Notes: generated by a model not told the origin, from the letters alone. A stretch of 64,000 bases of DNA from LMDS01 sp039930465 (GCA_039930465.1 JBDTTU010000007.1:9361-73360), one strand, 5' to 3'. Counted from the first letter of the stretch, positions 25,891 through 34,563 are shown. Numbers and translations are program-made.

Positions 25891-27402
25891 ATGAGCATTG
25901 CACTTCATGCCCGGGCGGCCGAAGCTGCCAGCACCGTACAACTGGCTTGGCCAAATCGATTCCTTGAATTGGGTTCGGCCTTTTTCACCCCCTTGCCCGC
26001 CGAAGTGCTGCCCGAGCCGCACTGGGTGGCGCGCAGCGACACCTGCGCCGAACTGCTCGGCCTGCCGGCCGACTGGTGGCAACGCGCCGACCTGAACGCA
26101 CTGAACGTGATGAGTGGCAACGCGCTGTGGCCCGGCATGCACACGCTTGCCAGCGTCTACAGCGGGCACCAGTTCGGGGTGTGGGCAGGGCAACTCGGCG
26201 ACGGCCGCGCGCTCTGGCTCGGCGAGATGGCCACGCCGAACGGCCCGATGGAACTGCAGCTCAAGGGCGCGGGCCGCACGCCCTACTCGCGCATGGGCGA
26301 CGGCCGTGCGGTGCTGCGCTCGTCGATCCGCGAGTTCCTGTGTTCCGAAGCGATGCACGGTCTGGGCATACCGACCACTCGCGCACTGTGCGTGACCGGC
26401 TCGAAGCTGCCGGTTCGGCGCGAGCAGATCGAGACCGCGGCCGTGCTCACCCGTTTGGCGCCGAGTTTCATCCGTTTCGGCCATTTCGAGCACTTCTCGC
26501 ACCACGACCAGCACACCGAGCTGAAGCGCCTGGCCGACTTCGTGATCGACAACCACTTCCCGGCCTGCCGCGACGCCGCCCACCCGGTCGTCGCGCTGCT
26601 CGAGCAGGTGACGCTGCGCACCGCCGAGTTGATGGCCGACTGGCAGGCCACGGGCTTCTGCCACGGCGTGATGAACACCGACAACATGTCGATCCTTGGC
26701 CTGACCATCGACTACGGCCCGTTCGGTTTTCTCGACGCTTTTGACCCCGGCCACATCTGCAATCACTCTGATCACCAGGGCCGCTACGCCTGGGCGCGCC
26801 AGCCGAACGTCGGGTTCTGGAACCTGCACGCTCTGGCGCAGGCGCTGCTGCCGCTGATCGGCGATTCCGATCTGGCCCTGGCCGCGCTCGAAACCTACAA
26901 GGCGGCGTATTCGCAAGCGATGCTGCGGCGCTGGTCGGCCAAGCTCGGGCTGCAGACGAGCGACGACGGCGACCAGCGCTTGATCGACGACCTGCTCAAG
27001 CGCATGGCCGCCGACAAGGCCGACTTCACAATCACCTTCCGTCGTTTGGCGGGGTTCGACAGCGCACCTGGCGCGCCGAACGGTGCGCTGCGCGACCTGT
27101 TCCTCGACCGCGAGGCCTTCGACGCCTGGGGGCTTCGTTACGCCGAGCGGCTGCGCGGCGAGATGAGCGCCGATGCCGAACGGGCCTCGCGCATGAACCG
27201 CGTCAACCCCAGATTCGTGCTGCGGAACCATCTGGCCGAAGTGGCCATCCAAAACGCCCAGGCCGGTGATTTCACCGAGACCGAACGCCTGCTGAAAGTT
27301 CTGCAGCGGCCGTTCGACGAAGAACCCGCCGGCGCGACCGCAGCCGACGCCGGCTTCCCGCCCGAGTGGGCCCAAACCATCGAGGTGTCCTGTTCATCAT
27401 GA
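25891..27402 (+). CDS. selO: SelO protein adenylyltransferase (YdiU/UPF0061)
   Basis: The 503-residue pseudokinase-fold enzyme matches SelO. Its motifs are SGHQFGVWAGQLGDGRA near residue 90, KGAGRTPYSRMGDGRAVLRS near 128, FCHGVMNTDNMSILG near 255 and TIDYGPFGFLDAFDP near 270. SelO transfers AMP from ATP to Ser/Thr/Tyr of target proteins and is linked to redox homeostasis. Bacterial forms lack the C-terminal selenocysteine; here the C-terminus reads EVSCSS, ending in Cys-Ser-Ser. The ATG at 25891 is used; an upstream in-frame ATG would add a non-family leader. Its stop overlaps the msrB start. Confidence 0.95.
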   Translation: MSIALHARAAEAASTVQLAWPNRFLELGSAFFTPLPAEVLPEPHWVARSDTCAELLGLPADWWQRADLNALNVMSGNALWPGMHTLASVYSGHQFGVWAGQLGDGRALWLGEMATPNGPMELQLKGAGRTPYSRMGDGRAVLRSSIREFLCSEAMHGLGIPTTRALCVTGSKLPVRREQIETAAVLTRLAPSFIRFGHFEHFSHHDQHTELKRLADFVIDNHFPACRDAAHPVVALLEQVTLRTAELMADWQATGFCHGVMNTDNMSILGLTIDYGPFGFLDAFDPGHICNHSDHQGRYAWARQPNVGFWNLHALAQALLPLIGDSDLALAALETYKAAYSQAMLRRWSAKLGLQTSDDGDQRLIDDLLKRMAADKADFTITFRRLAGFDSAPGAPNGALRDLFLDREAFDAWGLRYAERLRGEMSADAERASRMNRVNPRFVLRNHLAEVAIQNAQAGDFTETERLLKVLQRPFDEEPAGATAADAGFPPEWAQTIEVSCSS

Positions 27403-27812
27403 GTGGTATTGACGACAAAGACCGCAAGGTCAAGAAAACCGACGCCGAGTGGCGTGCCCAGCTCGACCCGATGCAGTTCGAAGTCGCACGCAAAGCGGCG
27501 ACCGAGCGGCCGTTCACCGGCAAGTACTGGGACCACTGGAGTGACGGCAACTACAACTGCGTCGGTTGTGGCACGCCGCTGTTCAAGTCAGACACCAAAT
27601 TCGATGCCGGTTGCGGCTGGCCGAGCTACTTCGAGCCGATCAACAGCGAAGTGGTCGAGCGCATCGTCGACAAGACCCACGGCATGGTGCGCGTGGAAGT
27701 GCGCTGCAACAACTGCGGCTCGCACCTGGGCCATGTGTTCGAAGACGGGCCCGAGCCCACTGGCGAGCGTTTCTGCATCAACTCGGCCGCGATAGACTTC
27801 GCCCCGAAATAA
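27399..27812 (+). CDS. msrB: peptide-methionine (R)-S-oxide reductase MsrB
   Basis: The 137-residue protein has both zinc-binding CxxC pairs (YNCVGCGTPLF and VRCNNCGSHLGH), GCGWPSYFEPI, and the catalytic Cys in GERFCINSAAIDF near the C-terminus. It reduces the R form of methionine sulfoxide in proteins using thioredoxin. The ATG overlaps the selO stop by four bases (ATGA), with GAGGTG just upstream, so the two genes are translationally coupled. This coupling suits a shared role in oxidative damage control. No signal peptide is seen, so it is cytoplasmic. Confidence 0.97.
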   Translation: MSGIDDKDRKVKKTDAEWRAQLDPMQFEVARKAATERPFTGKYWDHWSDGNYNCVGCGTPLFKSDTKFDAGCGWPSYFEPINSEVVERIVDKTHGMVRVEVRCNNCGSHLGHVFEDGPEPTGERFCINSAAIDFAPK

Positions 27813-27846
27813 CTTGCAGGGCGGCCTCGCGCGCCACCACACTTTC

Positions 27847-28497
27847 ATGAAGCTGCTGCTCGACTTTCTGCCCCTGCTGCTCTTCTTCGGCACCTTCAAG
27901 TACGCCGAGGGCCACAAGGACTGGGCCGCCACCTTCGCCACCGAACATTTCGGCAGCGTCGTGTCTGGCGGCGTGGTGGGCGTCGATGAAGCGCCGGTGC
28001 TGCTCGCCACCGTGGTGGTGATCATCGCCACGCTGGTGCAGATCGGCGTGATCTTCGCGCGTGGCAAAAAACCCGATCTGATGCTCTGGATCACCTTTGT
28101 TCTGGTGGTGGTGCTGGGCGGCGCCACGATCTGGTTCCACAACCCGACCTTCATCAAGTGGAAGCCGAGCGTGCTGTACTGGGCGATGGGCCTGACCTTC
28201 TGGGTCAGCCAGGTCGTGTTCCGCAAGAACCTGCTGCAGTCGCTGATCGGCGACCAGCTCGAACTGCCCACCAGCGTGTGGCAGCGGCTGAATTTTGCGT
28301 GGGTCGCCTTCTTCGGCCTGATGGGCTTGCTGAACCTGTACGTGGCCTACAGTTTTTCCACCTCGACCTGGGCCACCTTCAAGGCGTTCGGCGCAACCGG
28401 CCTGATGCTCGTGTTCATGCTGGGACAGGGCTTGTACCTGAGCCGCCACATCAAACCCGAAGCCGAGGGTGCGACCGCCCCCGATCAGGCTCCATGA
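27847..28497 (+). CDS. yciB: YciB inner-membrane septation-type protein
   Basis: The 216-residue membrane protein matches YciB/IspA: it begins MKLLLDFLPLLLFFGTFKYA. The family segments VIFARGKKPDLMLWITFVLV, GGATIWFHNPTFIKWKPSVL and FVSQ-like WVSQVVFRKNLLQSLIG follow. Five or six helices are predicted. YciB acts with envelope-stress and cell-division factors in E. coli. Between helices 1 and 2 there is an insert of about 30 residues (from HKDWAATFATEHFG), which makes it longer than the E. coli 179-residue form. It follows msrB by 34 bases. Confidence 0.92.
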   Translation: MKLLLDFLPLLLFFGTFKYAEGHKDWAATFATEHFGSVVSGGVVGVDEAPVLLATVVVIIATLVQIGVIFARGKKPDLMLWITFVLVVVLGGATIWFHNPTFIKWKPSVLYWAMGLTFWVSQVVFRKNLLQSLIGDQLELPTSVWQRLNFAWVAFFGLMGLLNLYVAYSFSTSTWATFKAFGATGLMLVFMLGQGLYLSRHIKPEAEGATAPDQAP

Positions 28498-28498
28498 A

Positions 28499-28774
28499 AT
28501 GACTCCGATGAACGTTCGTGCCGCTGACATCGAAGCCGAATTGAGCGCAGCGCTGCAGCCGCTGACGCTCCACGTTCAAGACGACAGCCACCTGCACGCG
28601 GGCCATGCCGGCGCGCGCGAAGGCCGCCACTTCAGCGTGCGCGTGGTCAGCGCGCGCTTCAACGGTTTGTCACGCCTTGCCCGGCATCGGCTCGTATATG
28701 ATTCCTTGAACTTGCTCATGCAGCGTGGCATCCACGCTCTCGCCATCGATGCCCGCGCCCCGGGCGAGCCCTGA
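28499..28774 (+). CDS. BolA family protein
   Basis: The 91-residue product has the BolA fold core: DDSHLHAGHAGAREGRHFSV carries the conserved His and Gly-rich turn. SRLARHRLVYDSLNLLMQRG follows with the RHR-(x)-VY signature, and it ends HALAIDARAPGEP. BolA proteins bind [2Fe-2S] with monothiol glutaredoxins and some bind DNA. The ATG at 28499 lies one base after the yciB stop; the next in-frame ATG at 28508 is equally possible, and neither has a strong ribosome site. The yciB-bolA-ppiC order is conserved in Burkholderiales to my knowledge. Confidence 0.92.
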   Translation: MTPMNVRAADIEAELSAALQPLTLHVQDDSHLHAGHAGAREGRHFSVRVVSARFNGLSRLARHRLVYDSLNLLMQRGIHALAIDARAPGEP

Positions 28775-28870
28775 TTCACCCCCCCTTGATTCCCGCACCA
28801 CCGCAGCCCCTGGGCTCGGCGCCAGCGTGAACCTTCCCGCACCGTCATGTTCGTTGAAAGGCATTTGCCC

Positions 28871-29692
28871 ATGAAGAAGAGTTTTTCCGCCAACGCGTCG
28901 CAGATCCTGCTGCTGTGCGCGACGCTGGCCCTGCCGCTGGCAGCGCAGGCGCAGAACATCGCCATCGTCAACGGCAAGGCCGTGCCCAAGGCGCGGGTCG
29001 ATTCCTTCATCAAGCAGATCCAGGCCCAGGCCGCGGCGCAGAACCAGCAACTGCCGCCCGACCTCGACCAGCGTGTGCGCGACAAGGTCGTGATGGACGA
29101 GATCTTCACCCAGGAAGCCGAGAAGCGCGGCCTGGCCGGTTCGGCCGAATACAAGCAGCAGATGGAGCAGGCGCGCCAGGCCGTGCTGATGCAGGCGCTG
29201 ATGGCCGACAACGCGAAGAAGAACCAGATCACCGACGCCGAGATCAAGACCGAGTACGACAAGTTCAAGGCCCAGGCGAGCGGCACCGAATACCGCGCGC
29301 GCCACATCCTGGTCGAGAAGGAAGACGAAGCCGTGGCGCTGATCAAACAGATCAAGGCCGGTGGCAACTTCGAAGAGCTGGCGAAGAAGAACTCGAAAGA
29401 CACCGGCTCGGGCGCCAATGGCGGCGACCTCGATTTCGCGGCCCCTGGCGGCTTCGTTCCCGAGTTCTCGCAGGCCATGGTCAAGCTCAAGAAAGGCGAG
29501 ATGACACAAGAGCCGGTGAAGACGCAATTCGGCTACCACATCATCAAGCTCGAAGACACGCGCGAGGCCACGTTCCCGCCGCTCGAAGAAGTGAAGGCGC
29601 AGATCAAGCAGCGCCTGGAACAGCAGAAGATGACAGCGTTCCGCGACGAGATCAGGGCCAAGGCGAAGACGGACTACAAGTTCAGCAATTGA
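28871..29692 (+). CDS. periplasmic parvulin-type peptidyl-prolyl isomerase
   Basis: The 273-residue protein has a signal peptide (cut likely after AAQAQ near residue 28) and a SurA-like helical N-domain. A parvulin domain covers about residues 130-225 (YRARHILVEKEDEA, KNSKDTGSGANGGDLDFA, PVKTQFGYHIIKLE). It would help fold exported outer-membrane or periplasmic proteins. The ATG at 28871 is selected because GAAAGG lies nine bases upstream; a start at 28847 would bury the signal peptide behind a polar leader. A strong terminator follows. Confidence 0.95.
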   Translation: MKKSFSANASQILLLCATLALPLAAQAQNIAIVNGKAVPKARVDSFIKQIQAQAAAQNQQLPPDLDQRVRDKVVMDEIFTQEAEKRGLAGSAEYKQQMEQARQAVLMQALMADNAKKNQITDAEIKTEYDKFKAQASGTEYRARHILVEKEDEAVALIKQIKAGGNFEELAKKNSKDTGSGANGGDLDFAAPGGFVPEFSQAMVKLKKGEMTQEPVKTQFGYHIIKLEDTREATFPPLEEVKAQIKQRLEQQKMTAFRDEIRAKAKTDYKFSN

Positions 29693-29725
29693 GCGCTTCG
29701 TGAACTGAACGCTTCGCTACTGCCA

Positions 29726-29756
29726 CAAGGGCGCCGATGGCGCCCTTGTTGTTTTC
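29726..29756 (+). terminator. intrinsic terminator after ppiC
   Basis: A perfect 10-bp stem, CAAGGGCGCC (29726-29735) and GGCGCCCTTG (29739-29748), encloses a 3-base loop and is followed by TTGTTTTC. It ends the selO-msrB-yciB-bolA-ppiC transcript just before the convergent ybbA gene. Confidence 0.93.
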
Positions 29757-29759
29757 TGT

Positions 29760-30446
29760 TCAGGTCATCGCTTCGGCTTCCACGCGGCCGGCCTCGATGC
29801 GCAGTTGCCGATCGCAGCGCGCGGCGATGCTGCGGTCGTGGGTGACCAGCACGAGCGTCGTGCCGGCTTCGCGGTTCAGCTCGAACATCAGCGCCATCAC
29901 GGTCTCGCCGGTGGCGAAATCGAGGCTGCCGGTGGGTTCGTCGGCGAGCAGCAAGGCAGGCTGCACGACGAAGGCGCGGGCCAATGCCACACGCTGCTGC
30001 TCGCCACCCGACAACACCTTCGGGTAGTGGCGCAAGCGCTCGCCCAGGCCGACCCGCTTGAGCATCTCGGTCGCCATTGCGCGTGCGTCGTTGCGGCCCT
30101 GCAGTTCGAGCGGCAGCATCACGTTTTCCAGTGCATTCAGGTTGCCGAGCAGCTGGAAACTCTGGAACACGAACCCCACCTTGGCTGCACGCACCGCTGC
30201 GCGCGCGTCTTCGTCGATGGCAAAAAGGTCGGTGCCGGCGAGCTTGACGGTGCCGGTGGTCGGCGTGTCCAGCCCGGCGATGATCGACAGCAGCGTGCTC
30301 TTGCCCGAACCCGAAGCGCCCACGATCGCCGCCGACTGGCGCGCGGCCAGGGTGAAATCGATCTCATGGAGAATCGTCAAGGTGCCGGTGGAGTCCTGCA
30401 CTTGTTTGGTGACACGCTCGACCGCGATGATGGGTTCAGAAGACAT
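29760..30446 (-). CDS. ybbA: LolD/MacB-like ABC ATPase YbbA
   Basis: The 228-residue ATPase shows Walker A IVGASGSGKSTLLSIIAG near residue 42, signature LSGGEQQRVALARAF near 145 and Walker B LLLADEPTGSLDFATG. This matches the LolD/MacB subfamily and, with tesA divergent beside it, YbbA. In E. coli ybbA is followed by the permease ybbP; no such gene lies downstream here, where ppiC ends. Its permease partner must be elsewhere, or it acts alone. Its start codon shares two bases with the tesA start codon. Confidence 0.88.
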   Translation of the reverse strand: MSSEPIIAVERVTKQVQDSTGTLTILHEIDFTLAARQSAAIVGASGSGKSTLLSIIAGLDTPTTGTVKLAGTDLFAIDEDARAAVRAAKVGFVFQSFQLLGNLNALENVMLPLELQGRNDARAMATEMLKRVGLGERLRHYPKVLSGGEQQRVALARAFVVQPALLLADEPTGSLDFATGETVMALMFELNREAGTTLVLVTHDRSIAARCDRQLRIEAGRVEAEAMT

Positions 30447-31149
30447 GAATGAGCTTGTGCTTTCTTCGAAGAGATCGGCGCGCCGCCAATGGCTCGCGCA
30501 CTTTAGCGTGCTTGGCATCGCGACGGCACTGGCCTTGCCCTTGCCCACACGTGCGCAGCTTGCCGCGGCAGCCACCGGTGGGCCGCGCGGGAACAAGGTG
30601 GTGCTGGTGGTCGGTGACAGCCTTTCGGCCGAATACGGCTTGACGCGTGGCAGCGGCTGGGTCGCGTTGCTCGAAGCGCGGATCGCGCAGAAGAAGATCG
30701 CCGCCAGCGTGGTCAACGCCAGCATCGGCGGCGACACCACTTCGGGTGGCCGCTCGCGCCTGCCGCAGTTGCTGCGCCTGCATCGGCCTGCGGTCGTGAT
30801 ACTCGAACTCGGCGGCAACGACGCGCTGCGCGGCCTGCCGCTCGACACGAGCCGCGACAACCTCGCGCAGATGGCGCGCGCCGCCAAAGCAGCCGGCGCC
30901 AAGGTGCTGGTGCTCGGTGTGCAGGTGCCACCGAACTACGGGCGCCAGTACACCGACCAGTTCTTCGCGGTGTTCGGCTCGGTGGCGAAAGCCGAGGGCA
31001 CCGCCCTCGTGCCCTTCATGCTGAAGGGCGTGGCCGACGGGCCCGAAGCGGCCGAGATGTTCCAGCCTGATCGCATCCACCCGAAGGCGGCGGCGCACCC
31101 GCTGATCCTCGACAACATTTGGCCAGCGCTGGAGCCTTTGCTGCGCTGA
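30445..31149 (+). CDS. tesA: TesA-like SGNH esterase/lysophospholipase
   Basis: The 234-residue protein has an N-terminal export signal (SARRQWLAHFSVLGIATALA, with a twin Arg) and a GDSL/SGNH hydrolase domain. Block I is VVGDSLSAEYGL with the catalytic Ser, then GGDTTSGGRS, LGGNDALRGLP with Asn, and DRIHPKAAAH with the Asp-His pair. TesA is a periplasmic thioesterase, arylesterase and lysophospholipase. The ATG at 30445 overlaps the ybbA start; no other ATG precedes the signal. It converges with the FecR-like gene 12 bases after its stop. Confidence 0.92.
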   Translation: MNELVLSSKRSARRQWLAHFSVLGIATALALPLPTRAQLAAAATGGPRGNKVVLVVGDSLSAEYGLTRGSGWVALLEARIAQKKIAASVVNASIGGDTTSGGRSRLPQLLRLHRPAVVILELGGNDALRGLPLDTSRDNLAQMARAAKAAGAKVLVLGVQVPPNYGRQYTDQFFAVFGSVAKAEGTALVPFMLKGVADGPEAAEMFQPDRIHPKAAAHPLILDNIWPALEPLLR

Positions 31150-31161
31150 GCCGGCGGCGCT

Positions 31162-33381
31162 TCAGTTGTCCTTCCGGTCGGCGCGGTCGCGGCCCTGCTT
31201 TTCTTCGCGGCGTTCATCGCGCGCCGACTCGGCGCGGGCACGTTGCGGCGGCTCGGGGCGGCGTGCGTCGGGCGCTACTGGTCTCGGGGCTTCGGCGGCA
31301 GGCCTGGCCGGCGCTTCGACAGGCCTCGGCGCAGCAGCGGGTTCAGGCCGCTGCGGCGGCCGCGGTGCCGCGGCCGCTGGTGATTCGGCGCGCGGGGCCT
31401 GCCGGCGCTCCTCGACTGGCGCTTGCGGCCGCTGCGCCGGCGGGCGACGGCCCGGCGCTTCGGCCGCGGGTGCCGCCGCGCCAGGCCGCTCGGCAGCCTC
31501 ACGCGGTGGCGCCGGGCGGGCAGGTGGCGCCACCGGCCGCGGTTGTGCCACGGGTGCCACGGGCTGAGGCTGCACCGCCGGGCGCACCGGCGCCACGGCC
31601 GCGGGAGCCGGGCTCGGCGCAGCCGCAGGTGCTGGCGCCGGCGCCGGCGCTGGAATCATCTCGCGCCCGGGCCCGCGGCGGTCGTCGCCCGCACCGGAAC
31701 CTGGGCGACGCAATGGCGGCTCGTTCGCCGGCCGCTGCGTGGGTGCGGCATTCGTGGGCGGAGCGTTCGGCGTGCCGACAGCCGCGGGCGCTGCTGGCGC
31801 ACCAGGCCCTGCGCCCACCGGCCGATTCGGCGATGGATCGGGGCGGCCAGCCTCCTCACGCTGGCCGGGCCTGCGGTCACCACGATCTGCACCACGCCCT
31901 CCGTCTTGCGCCTGCCCAGGTGCGCGGCCAGGTTCGCCTCCGCGCGGCGGCAAGCCGTCACGCGGCGCGCGCACGTTCCCCGCCGTGCCGGGGGGCGGCG
32001 CTACCGGGCGGCGTTCGTTCGCCTGCACTGGCGCCCTGGGCGCGGCAATCGGTGCCGTGACCACCACCTCGCCTCGGCGCGGTTCGCGGGCCATGTCACG
32101 CACCCAAGGTGTGTTGCGCAATTGCGCCGCGGCCGGCGCGACCGGCCGGCGCTCCGTCATCACGGCGGCTGGCACGACCGTCAGGGCGTTCGGAAAGCGC
32201 CGGTTGCCAAACTCGCGCGGCGCGCGCGGGTTGTTGATGACCGCCGTGATGCTGCTGGCGTTGGTGACATTCGTGATGTTGATGTTCTGCACGTAGCGCG
32301 GGCTGACGCGGTAGCCCGGCACATAGACCTCGCGTGGTGCGAGCGGGAACCAACCCACGGCCGGCCCGCCGCCGATGTTGACCGACACGCTCGCGCGCGG
32401 CCCGCCCACCCACGCCACCAGCGCCGGCGCATACACCGGCCGCGCCACGCGTGTGCCCGGCGCCCAGCCCCAGTTGTTGCGGTAGTAGACCCAGCGGCCA
32501 TAGTGGAACGGTGCGAAACCCCAAGGGGCGTCGTCGACCCAGGTCCAGCCCCAGGGCCGCACATAGGCCCAGTGGCCGCTGCTGTAGGGCGCCCAGCCTG
32601 CCGCCACGCCACGCGGCACCCACAGCGCGCCGTACTCGGTGTTCTGGTCCCAGCTGCCATAGCGGTCAAGTTCTTCGACGCCGGTCATCTCGGCCGAAAC
32701 GTAGCGTGGCGCAACGACGCGGTCGGCCAGCCGATCACGTTCGCTGTTCCAGGCCGCGAAATCGTCGCTCACTGGCGAGCTGACGCTGTATTGAGCAGCG
32801 TTGCTCGAATCGAGCCAGAACTCGGCGCGCTGGCCCTGGTTCACGGTCAATGCGCTGTTGGCGCCTTCGTAGGCTGCCTCGCCGGTGTAGACCGTGAGGA
32901 GGCTCGAAGGGCGGTCGCGGTCGATGCGGTAGCGGCCGGCGCGCTGCAGTGCGAAGCGGCCTTCTTCGGTTTGAACGTCGACCTCGCCGGCGTCGGTGAG
33001 GTTGCGCACGCGCGCGGTCATGCTGCCGCCATGAAGCTGCAGCGAGATGATGTCGTCGTCGAGCTGAAGCACTTCGAGTTCCGACGACGCATCGAGCCGC
33101 AGGATGGTCGAGCCCACCTGCAGTTCGGCTCGCGCACCGGGGTCGGTGGCCAGGCGGTCGCCGTTCGTGAGCGGGCGGTTGAGATCAGCGCTGACCCACT
33201 CGGCCGTGTCGGGGTTGTACAGCCAGACCTGCCCGTTCAATTCAGACAGCCGAGCCACGCGGCCCGGCGGGTCGACTTCGCCAGTCGACTGGGCGCGCGC
33301 GCCGAAGGCGAGCAACAGGCTGGCAGCGGCGATGATGAGCGCGCCCGTCAGGCCGAAGAATCGTCGTGGTGTGAACGTCAT
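31162..33381 (-). CDS. exported FecR/DUF6600-type protein with long Pro-Ala-Arg tail
   Basis: The 739-residue protein has a signal peptide (cut likely after FGARAQ). A FecR-like beta domain follows (residues about 40-190, LNGQVWLYNPDTAEW and ELQVGSTILRLDASSELEV). Next is a Trp/Tyr-rich DUF6600 region near 250-340 (GHWAYVRPWGWTWVDDAPWG). The last 300 residues are low-complexity Pro/Ala/Arg with many PxPAPA and RRPE stretches. FecR domains in sigma regulators sense signals, but here no sigma gene adjoins and the protein lacks an N-terminal cytoplasmic part. It may be a structural envelope protein. Function unknown. Confidence 0.8.
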   Translation of the reverse strand: MTFTPRRFFGLTGALIIAAASLLLAFGARAQSTGEVDPPGRVARLSELNGQVWLYNPDTAEWVSADLNRPLTNGDRLATDPGARAELQVGSTILRLDASSELEVLQLDDDIISLQLHGGSMTARVRNLTDAGEVDVQTEEGRFALQRAGRYRIDRDRPSSLLTVYTGEAAYEGANSALTVNQGQRAEFWLDSSNAAQYSVSSPVSDDFAAWNSERDRLADRVVAPRYVSAEMTGVEELDRYGSWDQNTEYGALWVPRGVAAGWAPYSSGHWAYVRPWGWTWVDDAPWGFAPFHYGRWVYYRNNWGWAPGTRVARPVYAPALVAWVGGPRASVSVNIGGGPAVGWFPLAPREVYVPGYRVSPRYVQNINITNVTNASSITAVINNPRAPREFGNRRFPNALTVVPAAVMTERRPVAPAAAQLRNTPWVRDMAREPRRGEVVVTAPIAAPRAPVQANERRPVAPPPGTAGNVRAPRDGLPPRGGEPGRAPGQAQDGGRGADRGDRRPGQREEAGRPDPSPNRPVGAGPGAPAAPAAVGTPNAPPTNAAPTQRPANEPPLRRPGSGAGDDRRGPGREMIPAPAPAPAPAAAPSPAPAAVAPVRPAVQPQPVAPVAQPRPVAPPARPAPPREAAERPGAAAPAAEAPGRRPPAQRPQAPVEERRQAPRAESPAAAAPRPPQRPEPAAAPRPVEAPARPAAEAPRPVAPDARRPEPPQRARAESARDERREEKQGRDRADRKDN

Positions 33382-33489
33382 GGTGTTGAACTCCTGTGAG
33401 GCGCGAGGCACCCGACTGCGTTGGCGCCGGCTTGCGGCCGCATGCTGCCCCGATTCAACGCCGCTGGGGAGTCTGCCGCCGACCCGAAG

Positions 33490-33517
33490 ACAGTAGGAGA
33501 AACGCTCGTTTACACAA
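33490..33517 (-). promoter_or_regulatory. candidate promoter with inverted repeat for the FecR-like gene
   Basis: On the minus strand TTGTGT (33517-33512) and TACTGT (33495-33490) are spaced 16 bases apart. The spacer contains AAACG-CT-CGTTT (33500-33511), an inverted repeat that could be an operator. The core AACGNTCGTT is shared with the palindrome at 20333-20344. The element lies about 110 bases upstream of the FecR-like ATG. Boxes are only moderate matches. Confidence 0.4.
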
Positions 33518-33532
33518 CGGCAACACGCGAGA

Positions 33533-34069
33533 TCAGTCGTCGTCACCCGCGTCGAGCCCGGGGAACAGCACGCTCGTGAAGCCAAAACGGCTGAAATCGC
33601 GAATGCGCATGGGGTAAAGCTTGCCGATCAGATGATCGCACTCGTGCTGCACCACGCGGGCGTGAAAGCCCTCGGCTTCACGCTCGATCGGTCGGCCCTG
33701 CGGGTCGAAACCGGCATAGCGGATGCGCGCCAGCCGAGGCACCACGCCGCGCAGGCCCGGCACCGACAGGCAACCTTCCCAACCCTCGATTTCGTCATCG
33801 GCCAATGGGGTGATGACGGGATTGATCAGCACCGTCTCGGGCACCGGTGGCGCGTCGGGGTAGCGTGTGTTCTGTTTGAAACCGAAGATCACCAGCGCGA
33901 GGTCAACGCCAATCTGCGGCGCCGCCAGCCCGGCACCGTTGACGGCGTGCATGGTCTCGAACAGGTCGTCGATCAGGGCGTGCAGCTCGGGCGTGCCGAA
34001 AGTGCTCACCGGCTGCGCCACACGCAGCAGGCGAGGGTCGCCCATCTTCAGGATTTCTCGAACCGTCAT
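33533..34069 (-). CDS. def: peptide deformylase
   Basis: The 178-residue enzyme has all three deformylase motifs: GAGLAAPQIGV near residue 46, EGCLSVPGLRG near 97 with the metal Cys, and VVQHECDHLIGK near 140 with the two metal His and the catalytic Glu. It removes the formyl group from nascent proteins. It is the last gene of the methylmalonyl-CoA operon, and its ATG overlaps the stop of the epimerase gene. Burkholderiales often have more than one def, so this is probably the second copy rather than the one beside fmt. Confidence 0.95.
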   Translation of the reverse strand: MTVREILKMGDPRLLRVAQPVSTFGTPELHALIDDLFETMHAVNGAGLAAPQIGVDLALVIFGFKQNTRYPDAPPVPETVLINPVITPLADDEIEGWEGCLSVPGLRGVVPRLARIRYAGFDPQGRPIEREAEGFHARVVQHECDHLIGKLYPMRIRDFSRFGFTSVLFPGLDAGDDD

Positions 34070-34542
34070 GCTGCCAACCCTGCGAACGCGCTGATGACAT
34101 CAGGTGGAGCCTGTACCAGCTCGATCAACACCCCTTCGCCACCGACCGGAAATTCGTCGTTGCTCTTCGGGTGCACGAAGCAGATGTCAAAACCTGCCGC
34201 ACCCTTGCGAATGCCGCCCGGCGCGAAGCGCACGCCGTTCGCCGCGAGCCATTCCACGGCGCGCGGCAGGTCGTCGACCCACAGGCCGATGTGGTTCAAC
34301 GGGGTGGTGTGCACCGCCGGTTTGGCGTTCGGATCAATCGGCTCCATCAGGTCGACTTCGACCTTGAACGCGCCCGCGCCCATCGCACAGATGTCTTCGT
34401 CGACGTTCTCGCGCTCGGAGCGAAAGTTGCCAGTGACATCGAGGCCGAACTTCTCGACCCACAGCGTGCGCAGCCGGGCTTTGCTCGGGCCACCGATCGC
34501 CACCTGCTGGATGCCCAGCACCTTGAATGGTCTTGTCGTCAT
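34066..34542 (-). CDS. VOC protein, probable methylmalonyl-CoA epimerase
   Basis: The 158-residue glyoxalase-fold protein has two metal-site halves: QVAIGGPSKARLRTLWVEKF near the start, then LNHIGLWVDDLPRAVEWLA near residue 85, DICFVHPKSNDEFP near 123 and GVLIELVQAP near 143. The last two blocks and the 21-base spacing after pccA suggest methylmalonyl-CoA epimerase, which converts the S isomer made by the carboxylase to the R isomer used by the mutase. The His and Glu positions for the metal are present. The assignment rests on both sequence and context; a different VOC role remains possible. Confidence 0.78.
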   Translation of the reverse strand: MTTRPFKVLGIQQVAIGGPSKARLRTLWVEKFGLDVTGNFRSERENVDEDICAMGAGAFKVEVDLMEPIDPNAKPAVHTTPLNHIGLWVDDLPRAVEWLAANGVRFAPGGIRKGAAGFDICFVHPKSNDEFPVGGEGVLIELVQAPPDVISAFAGLAA

Positions 34543-34563
34543 CGCTGGGTTCTCATCGGGTTC

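Noticed and set aside
25003..27375. 790-codon minus-strand frame spanning livK and selO
   Set aside because: It runs antisense to selO and out of frame through livK; both real genes have clear motifs.
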